DNA from: Sinorhizobium sp. 6-70
GTDB taxonomy: Bacteria > Pseudomonadota > Alphaproteobacteria > Rhizobiales > Rhizobiaceae
Length of the DNA stretch: 64,000 nucleotides
NCBI RefSeq assembly: GCF_030124375.1
Contig: NZ_JASKLS010000003.1
Span: 417,337-481,336, forward strand
Reading direction: 5' to 3'
Shown: positions 16,520-24,620 of the stretch, piece by piece
Position numbering within the stretch: position 1 is the stretch's first letter
Layout of the letters: every line of letters starts with the position of its first letter
Made by a program: the position numbers and the translations under genes
The notes under the pieces: model-generated
Database searches by the model: none
What the model was told of the DNA's origin: nothing
Seen by the model: only the letters and a program-made list of their open reading frames with translations

Positions 16520-17466
16520 GGCGATGTCACCCCCGTTGCTCCGTATTGTTCAAGTTCCTTGTGGCCCAGGAGCCCGCTCACGACGCCGGCGTGCATGATC
16601 GCCCGCAGCGCAAACCGATAGCGGTGTACGGGCGAAGGCAGGAAAAGCAGGGTCGCCAGCGAGCAATAGGCCGATTTGGCCGATGCCAGGGCGAGGTTCC
16701 ACGGCTGCCGCGACCGGTTCGATTGCTCCGACAGCAGGCGCCCGTGCGTCTGGCCGGAGCGAAAGCGACGCTTCGAAAGCCACGCGAGCGAGGCCCGGTT
16801 TTCCGGCACCGGTTCGTGAACCCAGGCTTCAGAGGCGAAAGCGATTGTTCCTCCGGCGTCATGCATGGCGGCGAAGAAGTCCGTGTCCTCACCGCCGCTT
16901 TTGCCAAGCGCGAGCTTGAAGCGACGACCGATGAGCGCCGGGGCTCCGACGTTCAGCATGACGTTGCAGGTGTAGCCGGTGCGAATTTCACCACCGACCC
17001 AGACCGGCCGCGTCGAATGAAAATCGCCGCGACGCATCCAGGCGGGCGCCGACGTGCCGTAGGCCGCACGGACGGGCCCGAGGACTGCATCGGCACCAGT
17101 CGTTCGCGCGGCTTCCAGGAGGGCTGCCAACCACTCTTTCGAAGCGGTCTCATCGTCGTCGATGAAGGCGAGAAAATCGCCTGTGCTCTCGTCGAGGCAT
17201 GCGTTGCGCGCGAGCGAGATGTTCGATGCCGGGCAATGGACATAGGTAATGTCGAAGGGGATCTCCGTGCGGAGAGCCTCCACAAGAGGCCTTGCGGTAG
17301 GTTCGACGTCGTTGTCCGCTACGATGATACGGATCACCGCGTTCGCGGGCGCCGTGATCTCGGCGAGCGAACGAAGCGTCTGGACGAGTTCCGGCCGCCG
17401 AAAGGTGCATACGGCGATATCGATCCGCATCGCCTTCTGCGATGCTTCGTTGGTCGCGGCCGTCAT
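16516..17466 (-). CDS. exoM: Succinoglycan beta-1,4-glucosyltransferase ExoM
   Basis: A 316-residue GT2 enzyme adding the fourth sugar of the repeat unit. Features: IDIAVCTFRRPELVQTLRSL, IIVADND, SNISLARNACLDE, DFLAFIDDDETAS (DDD metal site) and GGEDTDFFAAMHDAGG (catalytic ED). A hydrophobic C-terminal stretch (SAYCSLATLLFLPSP) suggests membrane contact. The ATG at 17466 overlaps the exoA stop in ATGA form. The longer frame to 17613 is only exoA shadow. Confidence 0.93.
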   Translation of the reverse strand: MTAATNEASQKAMRIDIAVCTFRRPELVQTLRSLAEITAPANAVIRIIVADNDVEPTARPLVEALRTEIPFDITYVHCPASNISLARNACLDESTGDFLAFIDDDETASKEWLAALLEAARTTGADAVLGPVRAAYGTSAPAWMRRGDFHSTRPVWVGGEIRTGYTCNVMLNVGAPALIGRRFKLALGKSGGEDTDFFAAMHDAGGTIAFASEAWVHEPVPENRASLAWLSKRRFRSGQTHGRLLSEQSNRSRQPWNLALASAKSAYCSLATLLFLPSPVHRYRFALRAIMHAGVVSGLLGHKELEQYGATGVTSP

Positions 17467-18455
17467 GGGATCACCCGAAACCGTCGCAAGTCGAGAAGCT
17501 CGCGCCAGAAGCCGGCCGACCAGGCGAGGTGCATGACCATTGCCGAAACGGCCGCGAGCGGCCCATAGGGATTTCGCTGGCCGAGCGCCATCCATGCGCC
17601 ATAGCCAAGGCACGCGAGAGCCCAGACGCCGAACGGAATGGCGGCGACCCAGTTGACGACCGCGAGTAGTGCCCCGACGGCAACGGGCGCGACCGCCAGC
17701 GGCAGCATCTGCCGCAAGCCGGGCATGGCGCGATGCTTGAGGAAGTTCTTTGCACGGCCACGGCCATAACCGAAGTACTGCCGGAAGAGCGGGCCGACCT
17801 TCGCGCGCGGGTAGTAGACCATGTTCGTCTTGTCGGTCATCCAGATGCGGTACCCGGCTTTCGCCAAGCGGTAATCGAGTTCGGCATCTTCATTGTGACT
17901 GAAGGTCTCGTCGTAACCGCCGACCGCCTGGAAAGCGGCGATGCGCATGAGCGCGTGGTGTCCGTGGTCGGCCCAGTGACCGGCCGCACCGGCCCGGTGT
18001 TTGGAGCCGCCGTTGCCAAGCGTTGAGTTCTGGGCGAAGGCCGTTGCCTTCTGAAAGGCGCTGAAGCCGACCGTCTGCATCGCCACGACCACCGAGTCGG
18101 CGTCGGTCGCCACGGCCTCGTCGACGAGACGCTGGCAATAGTCGTCCGGGTAGCTGCCATGCGCGTCGATGCGGATCAGGTAGTCGAAGGACGACCCAAG
18201 TTCCGAAACGGCCCGGTTGATCGCGGAGCTCTGTATGCGTTTCGGGTTGTCGAGGAAAAGGACACGTTCGTCCTCGGCAGCAAGACGGCTCGCGATCTTG
18301 CGCGTGCCGTCGATGCTGCCGCCGTCGACGATCGCAATCTTTGCGTTCAGGGGCTCCAGCGACGGGCGCAGCTTTGCGACCAGCCCCTCGATGTGCTCGG
18401 CCTCATTGAGGCAAGGAATGATGATCAGGCTGGAGGTCAAACGGTTCGGGCTCAT
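17463..18455 (-). CDS. exoA: Succinoglycan beta-1,3-glucosyltransferase ExoA
   Basis: A 330-residue GT2 enzyme that adds the second sugar (glucose) to lipid-linked galactose. Signatures: LIIIPCLNEAEHIEGLVAKL, IAIVDGGSIDGT, YLIRIDAHGSYPDDY, SHNEDAELDYRL (catalytic ED) and YFGYGRGRAKN (QxxRW-like). Two or three C-terminal hydrophobic segments anchor it in the inner membrane. The start overlaps the exoL stop (ATGA), giving a coupled exoL-A-M-O-N run. Confidence 0.94.
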   Translation of the reverse strand: MSPNRLTSSLIIIPCLNEAEHIEGLVAKLRPSLEPLNAKIAIVDGGSIDGTRKIASRLAAEDERVLFLDNPKRIQSSAINRAVSELGSSFDYLIRIDAHGSYPDDYCQRLVDEAVATDADSVVVAMQTVGFSAFQKATAFAQNSTLGNGGSKHRAGAAGHWADHGHHALMRIAAFQAVGGYDETFSHNEDAELDYRLAKAGYRIWMTDKTNMVYYPRAKVGPLFRQYFGYGRGRAKNFLKHRAMPGLRQMLPLAVAPVAVGALLAVVNWVAAIPFGVWALACLGYGAWMALGQRNPYGPLAAVSAMVMHLAWSAGFWRELLDLRRFRVIP

Positions 18456-19660
18456 AGCAATCCACCCTCGTTGTGGCGGGGCTCCGGTACGGCCGGAGTC
18501 GGCATGGTTTGCGGCGTTTCGACAGCGAGTGCCGCGAGGCGCCGCACCAGCGCCTCGCAGTCCGCGCGGTCGAACACCCAGGTTCCGGGATTGCACTGGG
18601 CGACGCCATTAGCCGCTTCGATGTACCGATCCGGCGTCATCGATCCGATCAGAGTGGCCAGGCTTTCTGGTTCAGCCTCTTCCAGGACCAGTCCGATGCC
18701 ACGCACCGAGAGGAAACGTGCCGTCTCGGTGCCCTTCATGGCGATCGGCACGCGTCCGTAGCGGCATCCCTCATAGAGGCGGTTCGGCAGCAGCCATGCG
18801 GAATTCTGGCCCTCCTCGAAGAAATCGATCGCCCATGTGAAGTGGACACCACCATAAATGTCGGCGAGGTCTTCCGGATTGCGGTAGGCGCCATCGAAGC
18901 GCATGAAGGGTTCATTGCGGACGAACGCGTCGAAATCCTCGAATTCCGAGTAGGCGGGCCTGCCTCGCAAGACGATTTCGAAGCGGCCCTCCATCTTCCG
19001 GGAGAACTCGGCGAGCAGTGCGAGGGACTTGGCGCAGCGCAAGGCTCCGAACCAGCCGATCTTCCATGGAGGACCGGGCACCGGGCATTGCGCGGAATCG
19101 GCGATCCGATCCGCAGGACCATCGATCTCCAGAACCTTGTTTTCGAGAAGCAGCGCCGGCGCGTCGAGCCCCGAGAGCGGGCGAAAATAGTGTTCGATGA
19201 AGGCTGGTGAACTGGTGATCAGCCAGCGCGCGTCGCGTCCGAGACGAGCCTCGGTGGCACGCAGCGCGCGCCCGACGACGTCCTTGCGCAGGAGCAAGCG
19301 GTGTATGTCGAGGCACTCGTAGACAATCGGGACCTGGCCGCCGAAAAGCGTCACGGCCCGTTTGGCGACCGCCAGCATCTCGAGATTGCGTGCGATGATC
19401 AGGTCGGGTTTGCCGACATGCGCCAGCTTGGTCTTCAGCGAAAGGCAGGCGGCGGCTACCGCGCCGATGCGCTGCGCAAAGCGACCGTCGGCCGTAACCC
19501 CCAGCTCGATCGGCTCGATGCCATGCATGACGGCGAGCGCATTGGCGTCCCGGCGAAAGCCGGCAAGCGTCACATTCGCTCCGCCGGCGACAAGCGTCAG
19601 GATCCGACGGCGTACGGCAGGATCGGCAAGGTCCTGTGCCAAATAAAGTATCTGCAGCAT
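18452..19660 (-). CDS. exoL: Succinoglycan beta-1,4-glucosyltransferase ExoL
   Basis: A 402-residue glycosyltransferase adding the third sugar. It is unlike the GT2 genes: it has a GT-B-like layout with ILYLAQDLADPAVRRRI at the N-terminus, PDLIIARNLEMLAVAKRA, IVYECLDIHRL, KIGWFGALRCAKSL and a C-terminal LLPNRLYEGCRYGRVPIAM with an acidic Glu, as in other GT-B enzymes. Length and order match ExoL. It is first in the overlapping run, with 109 bp separating it from exoK, where an internal promoter may lie. Confidence 0.93.
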   Translation of the reverse strand: MLQILYLAQDLADPAVRRRILTLVAGGANVTLAGFRRDANALAVMHGIEPIELGVTADGRFAQRIGAVAAACLSLKTKLAHVGKPDLIIARNLEMLAVAKRAVTLFGGQVPIVYECLDIHRLLLRKDVVGRALRATEARLGRDARWLITSSPAFIEHYFRPLSGLDAPALLLENKVLEIDGPADRIADSAQCPVPGPPWKIGWFGALRCAKSLALLAEFSRKMEGRFEIVLRGRPAYSEFEDFDAFVRNEPFMRFDGAYRNPEDLADIYGGVHFTWAIDFFEEGQNSAWLLPNRLYEGCRYGRVPIAMKGTETARFLSVRGIGLVLEEAEPESLATLIGSMTPDRYIEAANGVAQCNPGTWVFDRADCEALVRRLAALAVETPQTMPTPAVPEPRHNEGGLL

Positions 19661-19769
19661 GAAAACGTCCGTTTCCGTGCTCAGCCCCAGCCGAGCTTAG
19701 TTCAGTTTTTTGTGCATCGCAACAAGATGCTGCATTTGCTCAAATGTTGGTCAAATGCTCGGAATCCGC

Positions 19770-20567
19770 TTAATCCATGCGGCAGGCGACTGACTCGGCG
19801 AACTGGCACTCGTCGCCAGGAGCCGTGAAGGCGACACGATCGACTTGAAGCATCGTCGGCTCCGTGTAGGAAAATGTGCCCATCCAGTCGCTGAGGGTGT
19901 CCGTTCCCCAAAGGCTGAAGAAGATCTTCTGCGCGTTCGACGGAATCTTCGCCGGATCCGTGACCTCATGGACCAGTTCGCCGTTGACGTAGTAGCGGAT
20001 CCGGTCCTTCTCCCAGACAAAGGCGTAGTCGTTGAAGCCCTGGTTGGCTCCGCCGGGAACATCGGCAAGATGCTCGTTGCCGCCCTTGGCCGAAACATAT
20101 TGATTGACCTGGACTTTCGCCGGATTCTTGCCGAGCACTTCGAAATCGATCTCGTCGTGCGGCTTCTTGTCGGCCGGACCGATGTAGGTGAAGAAGGCCG
20201 AGTTCAGGCCAGACCCGTCCGCCGTCTTGATCCGCGCCTCGTACGTGCCGTAGCCGAAACGCTTGCGGGTCTGAATTTCACCGCAGGCGAAATTGCGCTC
20301 GCCCTCCTTTCGATGCTCGAAGGCAAGTTCCAGAATGCCGTTGTTTATCTTCACCTGTTTCTTGGACCAGGTGCAGTTCTGGTGTGCGCCATTGTTCCAT
20401 CCGTCCGACACGTACCAGAAGCCGGTGTTCAAGCTGTCGAAATCGTCCATGAAGGACGCGCCACTGGCGCCCGGTTGGGCGACCGCCGTTCCAGCGAGGC
20501 CCGCAAGCGGAAGTATGACGAGGGCGAGGTTGCGCAGGCGCGCATAACAGTCGGATATCATTGTCAT
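19770..20567 (-). CDS. exoK: Secreted endo-1,3-1,4-beta-glycanase ExoK
   Basis: A 265-residue GH16 lichenase-like enzyme that cuts nascent succinoglycan to low-molecular-weight forms. A signal peptide (LALVILPLAGLAGTAVAQ) is followed by the beta-jelly-roll domain. The catalytic EIDFE (ExDxxE) lies near residues 137-141 in KPHDEIDFEVLG, and the substrate-side WxxGxxxN-like FWYVSDGWNNGAH is near the N-terminus. Two ATGs are possible: 20567, which overlaps the truncated exoH stop as TAATG, and 20561, which has AAAGG eight bases upstream and is the better start. Translation is probably coupled to exoH. Confidence 0.93.
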   Translation of the reverse strand: MTMISDCYARLRNLALVILPLAGLAGTAVAQPGASGASFMDDFDSLNTGFWYVSDGWNNGAHQNCTWSKKQVKINNGILELAFEHRKEGERNFACGEIQTRKRFGYGTYEARIKTADGSGLNSAFFTYIGPADKKPHDEIDFEVLGKNPAKVQVNQYVSAKGGNEHLADVPGGANQGFNDYAFVWEKDRIRYYVNGELVHEVTDPAKIPSNAQKIFFSLWGTDTLSDWMGTFSYTEPTMLQVDRVAFTAPGDECQFAESVACRMD

Positions 20568-20965
20568 TACCTTTGTTGCGGCGAATAGCTCGCATGTCCG
20601 CCACCTTGTGCCGGAAGCGCCATTCGCCCTTTCCCCGCCCGGCTCCCGGTGAGGGCGTCGAGCAGGTCGGGTGCCTGTCGCCTCATGAGATTGTGGGAAG
20701 CGACCAGGATCGCGATCACCAGGATCGGCATCGTGAAGTAGAAGAGGGGGTAGTAGGTCAGCCCGCTGCGGTTCCAGAGCATCCAGAACAGGACAAGCAA
20801 CGGATAGTGAGCGCAGAAAATCCAGAAGCTTAGGCCGCCGGTTCGGGTCAGTCGCTCGCCGAAGCCGGTGCGCATGCGCGCGAACACGATGCCGGAAACC
20901 AGCACAATGCGCATCAGATCGATCCGCGACGAAACACTCGCGTCCATACCCACGATGTCAGTCAC
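20567..20965 (-). pseudogene. exoH: ExoH succinyltransferase with a large in-frame internal deletion
   Basis: A 132-codon frame that begins like ExoH (SSRIDLMRIVLVSGIVF, the acyltransferase-3 start) and jumps at about codon 31 (FA/RMRTGFG) to the C-terminal part (RLTRTGGLSFWIFCAHYPLL, then TYYPLFYFTMPILVIAI, ending SYSPQQR). ExoH proteins have about 370 residues and about ten membrane segments, so roughly 240 codons are gone, without a frameshift. Most of the acyltransferase core, including the usual catalytic His region, is absent, so succinylation is not expected. The stop still overlaps exoK (TAATG), so the remnant may be kept to couple exoK translation. A stable mini membrane protein is an alternative. 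Confidence 0.88.
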
Positions 20966-21532
20966 TCCCTATCTGGCAGCGCCTCGGCGGCAGCCGTCTC
21001 AACAGAGCAGTCTTGAGCCCGTAGGAAGTAAACTAGAGCATCGGCGAAGAAAAAATATGGCAGTGCAGCAGAAAAATGAAACGAATCATGCTGCGCTGCA
21101 CCTAAGTGGCGAACCCGTGAGAAACCGGCGGTGGCCGCTCCATGCCGTGCTTCTTTGAAAAACCTCGGTTTCGTCGCATGTTGCAGAAATTGTGCCCCGC
21201 AAAATTCTGGGGCAAGCAGAGGTTGAGTTACAAAAATATGATTTTTTTAATCGATTGTGTTTTTCGACGGCTGATCGGGCGTCGGAGCCAAGACGCGACG
21301 AATTGCGGCAAGGTTGGGGCAGCTTTTCGGCGTTCGATCGAGGATAGGGTCGGCAAACGGCAAAGCCGTTGAACATGCTCGGATATTTGGCGCCGCGCCA
21401 AGCCGGCTTGACTGGCCGCGTTGTTGATAGCGGCCCCTGAGCACGACTGGATTTCAATCATTGAGCAGTAACCCAGCGCCGCCGTCAGCCGGCCGGCCTT
21501 GTTGCCAGCTCACCGCGCAGGCGCCCGGTGCG
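20966..21532. other. Non-coding region upstream of the exoH remnant
   Basis: Nearly 570 bp between the small membrane gene end (21533) and exoH. The stretch about 21160-21260 is AT-rich for this genome (TTTTTTTAATCGATTG near 21240). I find no credible gene. It probably contains the promoter for exoH-exoK. No recognisable remnant of exoT or exoW was seen. Confidence 0.4.
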
Positions 21533-21790
21533 TCAGTCCTTGTCGTGCTTTGCGGAAACGGTTGGCGTCTCGCTCTCCAGCAGCGGTCTCGCGATCTCCT
21601 CCGCTTCGTCCTTGCGCTTCTCGGCGACCGCCTTGTCTTCAGATTTCACCGAGGGCATCAAAAGCGCAACAATGATGCCTATCGGGCCGAGTACACAACC
21701 GATCAGCAACCAGCGAAGACTGTGTCCACCCCGGAGCGCGGCCACGACCGCGGTCACGATGCTGCATAAGATCCAGATTTCAACGATCAT
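21533..21790 (-). CDS. Small membrane protein downstream of exoI
   Basis: An 85-residue protein with two hydrophobic segments in the first 50 residues (VEIWILCSIVTAVVAAL and LLIGCVLGPIGIIVALLMP) joined by a short GGHSLRW loop. A charged tail follows, KSEDKAVAEKRKDEAEEIARP. The family is not recognised, but the profile is typical of a real two-helix membrane protein. It starts 17 bp after the exoI stop, so they probably share a transcript. The ribosome site is weak; coupling to exoI is possible. Confidence 0.6.
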   Translation of the reverse strand: MIVEIWILCSIVTAVVAALRGGHSLRWLLIGCVLGPIGIIVALLMPSVKSEDKAVAEKRKDEAEEIARPLLESETPTVSAKHDKD

Positions 21791-21807
21791 CGATTCGCTT
21801 GCTGCCT

Positions 21808-22413
21808 TCAACACATCGGCTTTCGGTTGACGCGTCCGGGCGGTGCCGGGCATGACTGTCCGAACTGACTGCGCCAAATGCCGGCGCCGGCCGAACGGGC
21901 GGTCGCCTGCGCCTCAGCATAGACGCCCTTATTGTGCTCTTGCCGGTCGATTGCATTACCGGTCTCCACCAGCCAGCGGTTCACGTCTTTGCCGTCGGCG
22001 CGAAAGCAGGTGCCTACAAAACGGCCATAGCGATCGCGCTTGACGAGCTCGCAGCGCGTGGGACGGGAAGCCGCCAGAAACGCATCCAAGGCGGAAGCCG
22101 CTTCCTTGCCGCATCGGTAATCCAGGCCCTTCTCATCCAAGCAGACTTGCCAGCCTTCCGGTGCGTCGACGCCACTGAACTGGATCCGTTCGCCAGCGAT
22201 TTCAATGGTATCGCCGTCAACGACCGACGCGTCACCGACAATCGGCTCGGCCCCTTGCGCGCTGTTCGCCGTCATCAGCAGAACCAGGAAAAGTTTAATT
22301 TTCCCCTTCGTTACTGGAGACCAGGCGATGTTGCAACTCGATTTCGTTCGGGGTTGACGGCAAGGAAGTCTGTTGCCGAAAGCCGTTGCGGCGGCCATCC
22401 CTATGCCGATCAT
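21808..22413 (-). CDS. exoI: ExoI, secreted thermonuclease-like protein
   Basis: About 201 residues with a staphylococcal-nuclease (SNase) domain: VVDGDTIEIAGERIQFSGVDAPEG, DRYGRFVGTCF, DVNRWLVETGNAI and a final SAGAGIWRSQF. The catalytic pattern D...D, then E and R of SNases can be traced. A hydrophobic stretch (KLFLVLLMTANSAQG) reads as a signal peptide with cleavage before AEP. The true start is uncertain: ATGs at 22413 and 22398 lie far ahead of that stretch, and an ATG inside it gives only 156 residues. In S. meliloti exoI lies between exoH and exoT; its role in succinoglycan is small or unclear. Confidence 0.8.
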   Translation of the reverse strand: MIGIGMAAATAFGNRLPCRQPRTKSSCNIAWSPVTKGKIKLFLVLLMTANSAQGAEPIVGDASVVDGDTIEIAGERIQFSGVDAPEGWQVCLDEKGLDYRCGKEAASALDAFLAASRPTRCELVKRDRYGRFVGTCFRADGKDVNRWLVETGNAIDRQEHNKGVYAEAQATARSAGAGIWRSQFGQSCPAPPGRVNRKPMC

Positions 22414-22576
22414 GCGCAGTTCCCACACAGCCTCAGTCGTTATTAGCGTAACGCAAGTGGCCCGCCGTTCGCATCCCGCAAAACTTGGGGTGAATGGCGG
22501 TATAAGGCGTATTACCGGTGATTGAGCCCGTCGGGGCGAGGCCGCGATGTGGAGCGCAGGCAGCCGGCTGAGGCGG

Positions 22577-22651
22577 TCAGAAGACAAACATGTAAAGTAG
22601 AATAATGACGATCAGGGGAACACCCATCAGCCAGAGAATGACGCCTTTCAT
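22577..22651 (-). CDS. 24-residue membrane peptide between exoI and exoU
   Basis: The frame MKGVILWLMGVPLIVIILLY plus MFVF is one hydrophobic helix with a single Lys near the N-terminus. It has a strong GGAGGT ribosome site six bases before the ATG, far better than chance. I recall similar tiny proteins in other rhizobia but cannot name the family. It occupies part of the place where exoT, exoW and exoV lie in S. meliloti. Confidence 0.6.
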   Translation of the reverse strand: MKGVILWLMGVPLIVIILLYMFVF

Positions 22652-23073
22652 GCCGTTACCTCCATGTCGTTACTGTTGAGGTGGTAACGCGAAGGACCGA
22701 AGAAGCGTTCCTGACTCAGTTTCAAGGCAACAAAAAAGGCCGGGATGTCCCGACCTTTTCCTCTCCGCTGCTCTACCTGCCAGTACATCCGTGGTCAGCG
22801 TATCGAGCGCGAAGTCTACCTGCAGGTCAGGCGATCTCGCCGACATCTGAACAGGTAATTTGATGACGGAGATGTGGGAATTCCACGGAGCGATTGCAAG
22901 AGCAGGCGCGCAGTCCTTTCCGATACTATTCGGCGGAAGCCGCTGTCCTGTGCGCCGGCTGACGGCCGCTCGCCAATTCACGGAGTTTCCGCAACAGCGA
23001 GTGGTGTCAAAGCCACCGCCTGATGCGCAAACGAGAGATCGTCGCGCGACTCCTGCGAGCTCTCGAGCTCCGG
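22652..23073. other. Non-coding gap where exoV/exoW/exoT would be expected
   Basis: Only a terminator (22734-22759) is recognised. I compared the sense frames by eye for traces of a pyruvyl transferase or GT2 enzyme and found none. Confidence 0.4.
22734..22759 (-). terminator. Rho-independent terminator after exoU
   Basis: On the minus strand AAAAGGTCGGGA pairs with TCCCGGCCTTTT (one mismatch, two-base loop), then T6. It lies about 315 bp past the exoU stop and ahead of the 24-residue gene, separating the exoU transcript from exoI. The plus strand also ends in TTTT, so it may work both ways. Confidence 0.7.
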
Positions 23074-24099
23074 CTATTCCCCCGGCTCGGCCGCCGGCGC
23101 TTCAAGCAGATAGCGGATGGCGCCCGAGCCTCCGAGCGCGACCGGTGCAGAGGGTTGACGGGGGCGAAAACGTTCAGTCTTGTCGGCAAGGATCCCGCCG
23201 ACGATTGCCGGAAGCGCACCGGGATTTGTGAGACCATAGCCGATCGCGCTTATGTAGCCCGTCTGGTTCTTGAGATCGAGAAAATGCCGCAGTTCATAGC
23301 GGTCCCGGATGTGGCGCTCATGGCGCCGGATGGCGCTGGCGGCATCGGCGCTCAATGGGCTTTCGGTAAGGATCGCCTGGTCCGCCTCGTAGAGCCGCCT
23401 CAGATCGGCCGTACGGTGGCTGCCGCTCAACGAATTGCCTCGGACAATGGCCGCATAGCCGCAGCTGTGGATGATCTTGTAGCGTGCGCCCTTCGCAAGC
23501 GCTCTGGTATAGAGATCGTAGTCTTCGCCGAGGCGCAGGTCTTCATTGTAACGGAGCCGATGGTTTTCGAGGAACGAGCGCCGCATCAGCGGCTTGAGGA
23601 AGCCGATCTCACCGCGGCGAACGCCGCGCCGGGAGATATTGCCTTCGACGAAACCGACCAGATCGAGCAGGCGCGGACTCGCCGTGAAGCGGCCGATCCG
23701 GCCGTGGGCGGTTTCCGCCTGGCTTGCGTCGATGAACGCGATGTTGTCTGCAATGAAGTCCCAGCCATCCTCTGAAAGCATCTGGCGAAGTCGACCCGGA
23801 AGAAAGAAGTCATCGGCATCGAGTACGCCAAGAAGAGGGGACTGCGAGATCGCGATCGCATGATTGCGCGCGGCGGCGGGGCCGCGGTTTTCTTCGAAGC
23901 GGACCACGTTCAACCGGCCGCTTCCGTCATCTGCGGCGCGTGCCGTGCGGGCCGTGTCATCGGTCGAACCATCGTCAATGACGATGACTTCCGCAGCCTC
24001 GGGTTCGGCAAGGGCCGAGGCGATCGCTCTGGTGATTGTGTCGGCGGCGTTCTTTGCGGCAATGATAATGCAGACATTCGTCGGCGCGGCTACGGTCAT
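23074..24099 (-). CDS. exoU: Succinoglycan glucosyltransferase ExoU
   Basis: A 341-residue GT2 enzyme, in S. meliloti the one adding the sixth sugar (beta-1,6 glucose on the side chain). Signatures: VCIIIAAKNAADTITRAIAS, AEVIVIDDGSTDDT, LLGVLDADDFFLPGRL (DxD) and LGEDYDLYTRAL (catalytic ED). It is a paralogue of ExoO with the same motif layout. The start at 24099 has CTGGAG about seven bases upstream. The next enzyme of the classical pathway, ExoW, is not encoded nearby. Confidence 0.9.
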   Translation of the reverse strand: MTVAAPTNVCIIIAAKNAADTITRAIASALAEPEAAEVIVIDDGSTDDTARTARAADDGSGRLNVVRFEENRGPAAARNHAIAISQSPLLGVLDADDFFLPGRLRQMLSEDGWDFIADNIAFIDASQAETAHGRIGRFTASPRLLDLVGFVEGNISRRGVRRGEIGFLKPLMRRSFLENHRLRYNEDLRLGEDYDLYTRALAKGARYKIIHSCGYAAIVRGNSLSGSHRTADLRRLYEADQAILTESPLSADAASAIRRHERHIRDRYELRHFLDLKNQTGYISAIGYGLTNPGALPAIVGGILADKTERFRPRQPSAPVALGGSGAIRYLLEAPAAEPGE

Positions 24100-24290
24100 A
24101 CTGGGCTCCAGCAGGTGATCGAGATGCGTCGGTGTAATCAAGTTCCCACCGGACCTGCAAAACATGTCCGGTGATCGTGTCGCAAACGCGTCAAGCGCAA
24201 ATTTTTTTGCGGTGCGGGAAAAAAGCCGGCCAAGGCTTTGGTCAAAGGGCTGCCTTCACGACATGCACGCTACGCGAGGGACCCAACAAT

Positions 24291-24620
24291 TTAGGGGTTG
24301 GAGTGGCCCGGGCGATTCAAAGGGCCAATGGAGACCTTGCCCGATTGTTTGTCGTCGGATGTCGATTCCATCGACACCTTGCCGGGAGACAGTTTGCGCC
24401 GGCCACTGGCTTCCTTCCAGACCAGGAACACGACTGCGATGAAATATCCGACTTGCAACAGTACGGCGCAGAGCAGTGTCTGTATCGCGGTCGAAACCAG
24501 CGAGCCGTTCAGAAGATAGGTTGCTATGGCAAAGGCCACCAACGCGCCGATCATGCTGGCGAGGACGCGCGGCGCGAACATCGCGTTTCCGCCCTTCGGA
24601 TTTTCGACTGGTACCGTCAT
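24291..24620 (-). CDS. exoX: ExoX, negative regulator of exopolysaccharide synthesis
   Basis: A small inner-membrane protein, about 109 residues from 24620 or 96 from the ATG at 24581; the latter matches the roughly 98 residues of S. meliloti ExoX. Two hydrophobic segments (RVLASMIGALVAFAIATYLL and LLCAVLLQVGYFIAVVFLV) are followed by KEASGRRKL and a polar tail. ExoX (Psi-like) lowers exopolysaccharide output after translation, and the ExoX/ExoY ratio sets production. It is divergent from exoY, across a long control region. Confidence 0.88.
   Translation of the reverse strand: MTVPVENPKGGNAMFAPRVLASMIGALVAFAIATYLLNGSLVSTAIQTLLCAVLLQVGYFIAVVFLVWKEASGRRKLSPGKVSMESTSDDKQSGKVSIGPLNRPGHSNP

Noticed and set aside
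21086-21457. 123-codon frame upstream of exoH
   Set aside because: No ribosome site, no domain, and composition like non-coding DNA.
22670-22981. 103-codon minus-strand frame as a possible exoV or exoW remnant
   Set aside because: It crosses the terminator at 22734-22759 and shows no pyruvyl transferase or GT2 motif.
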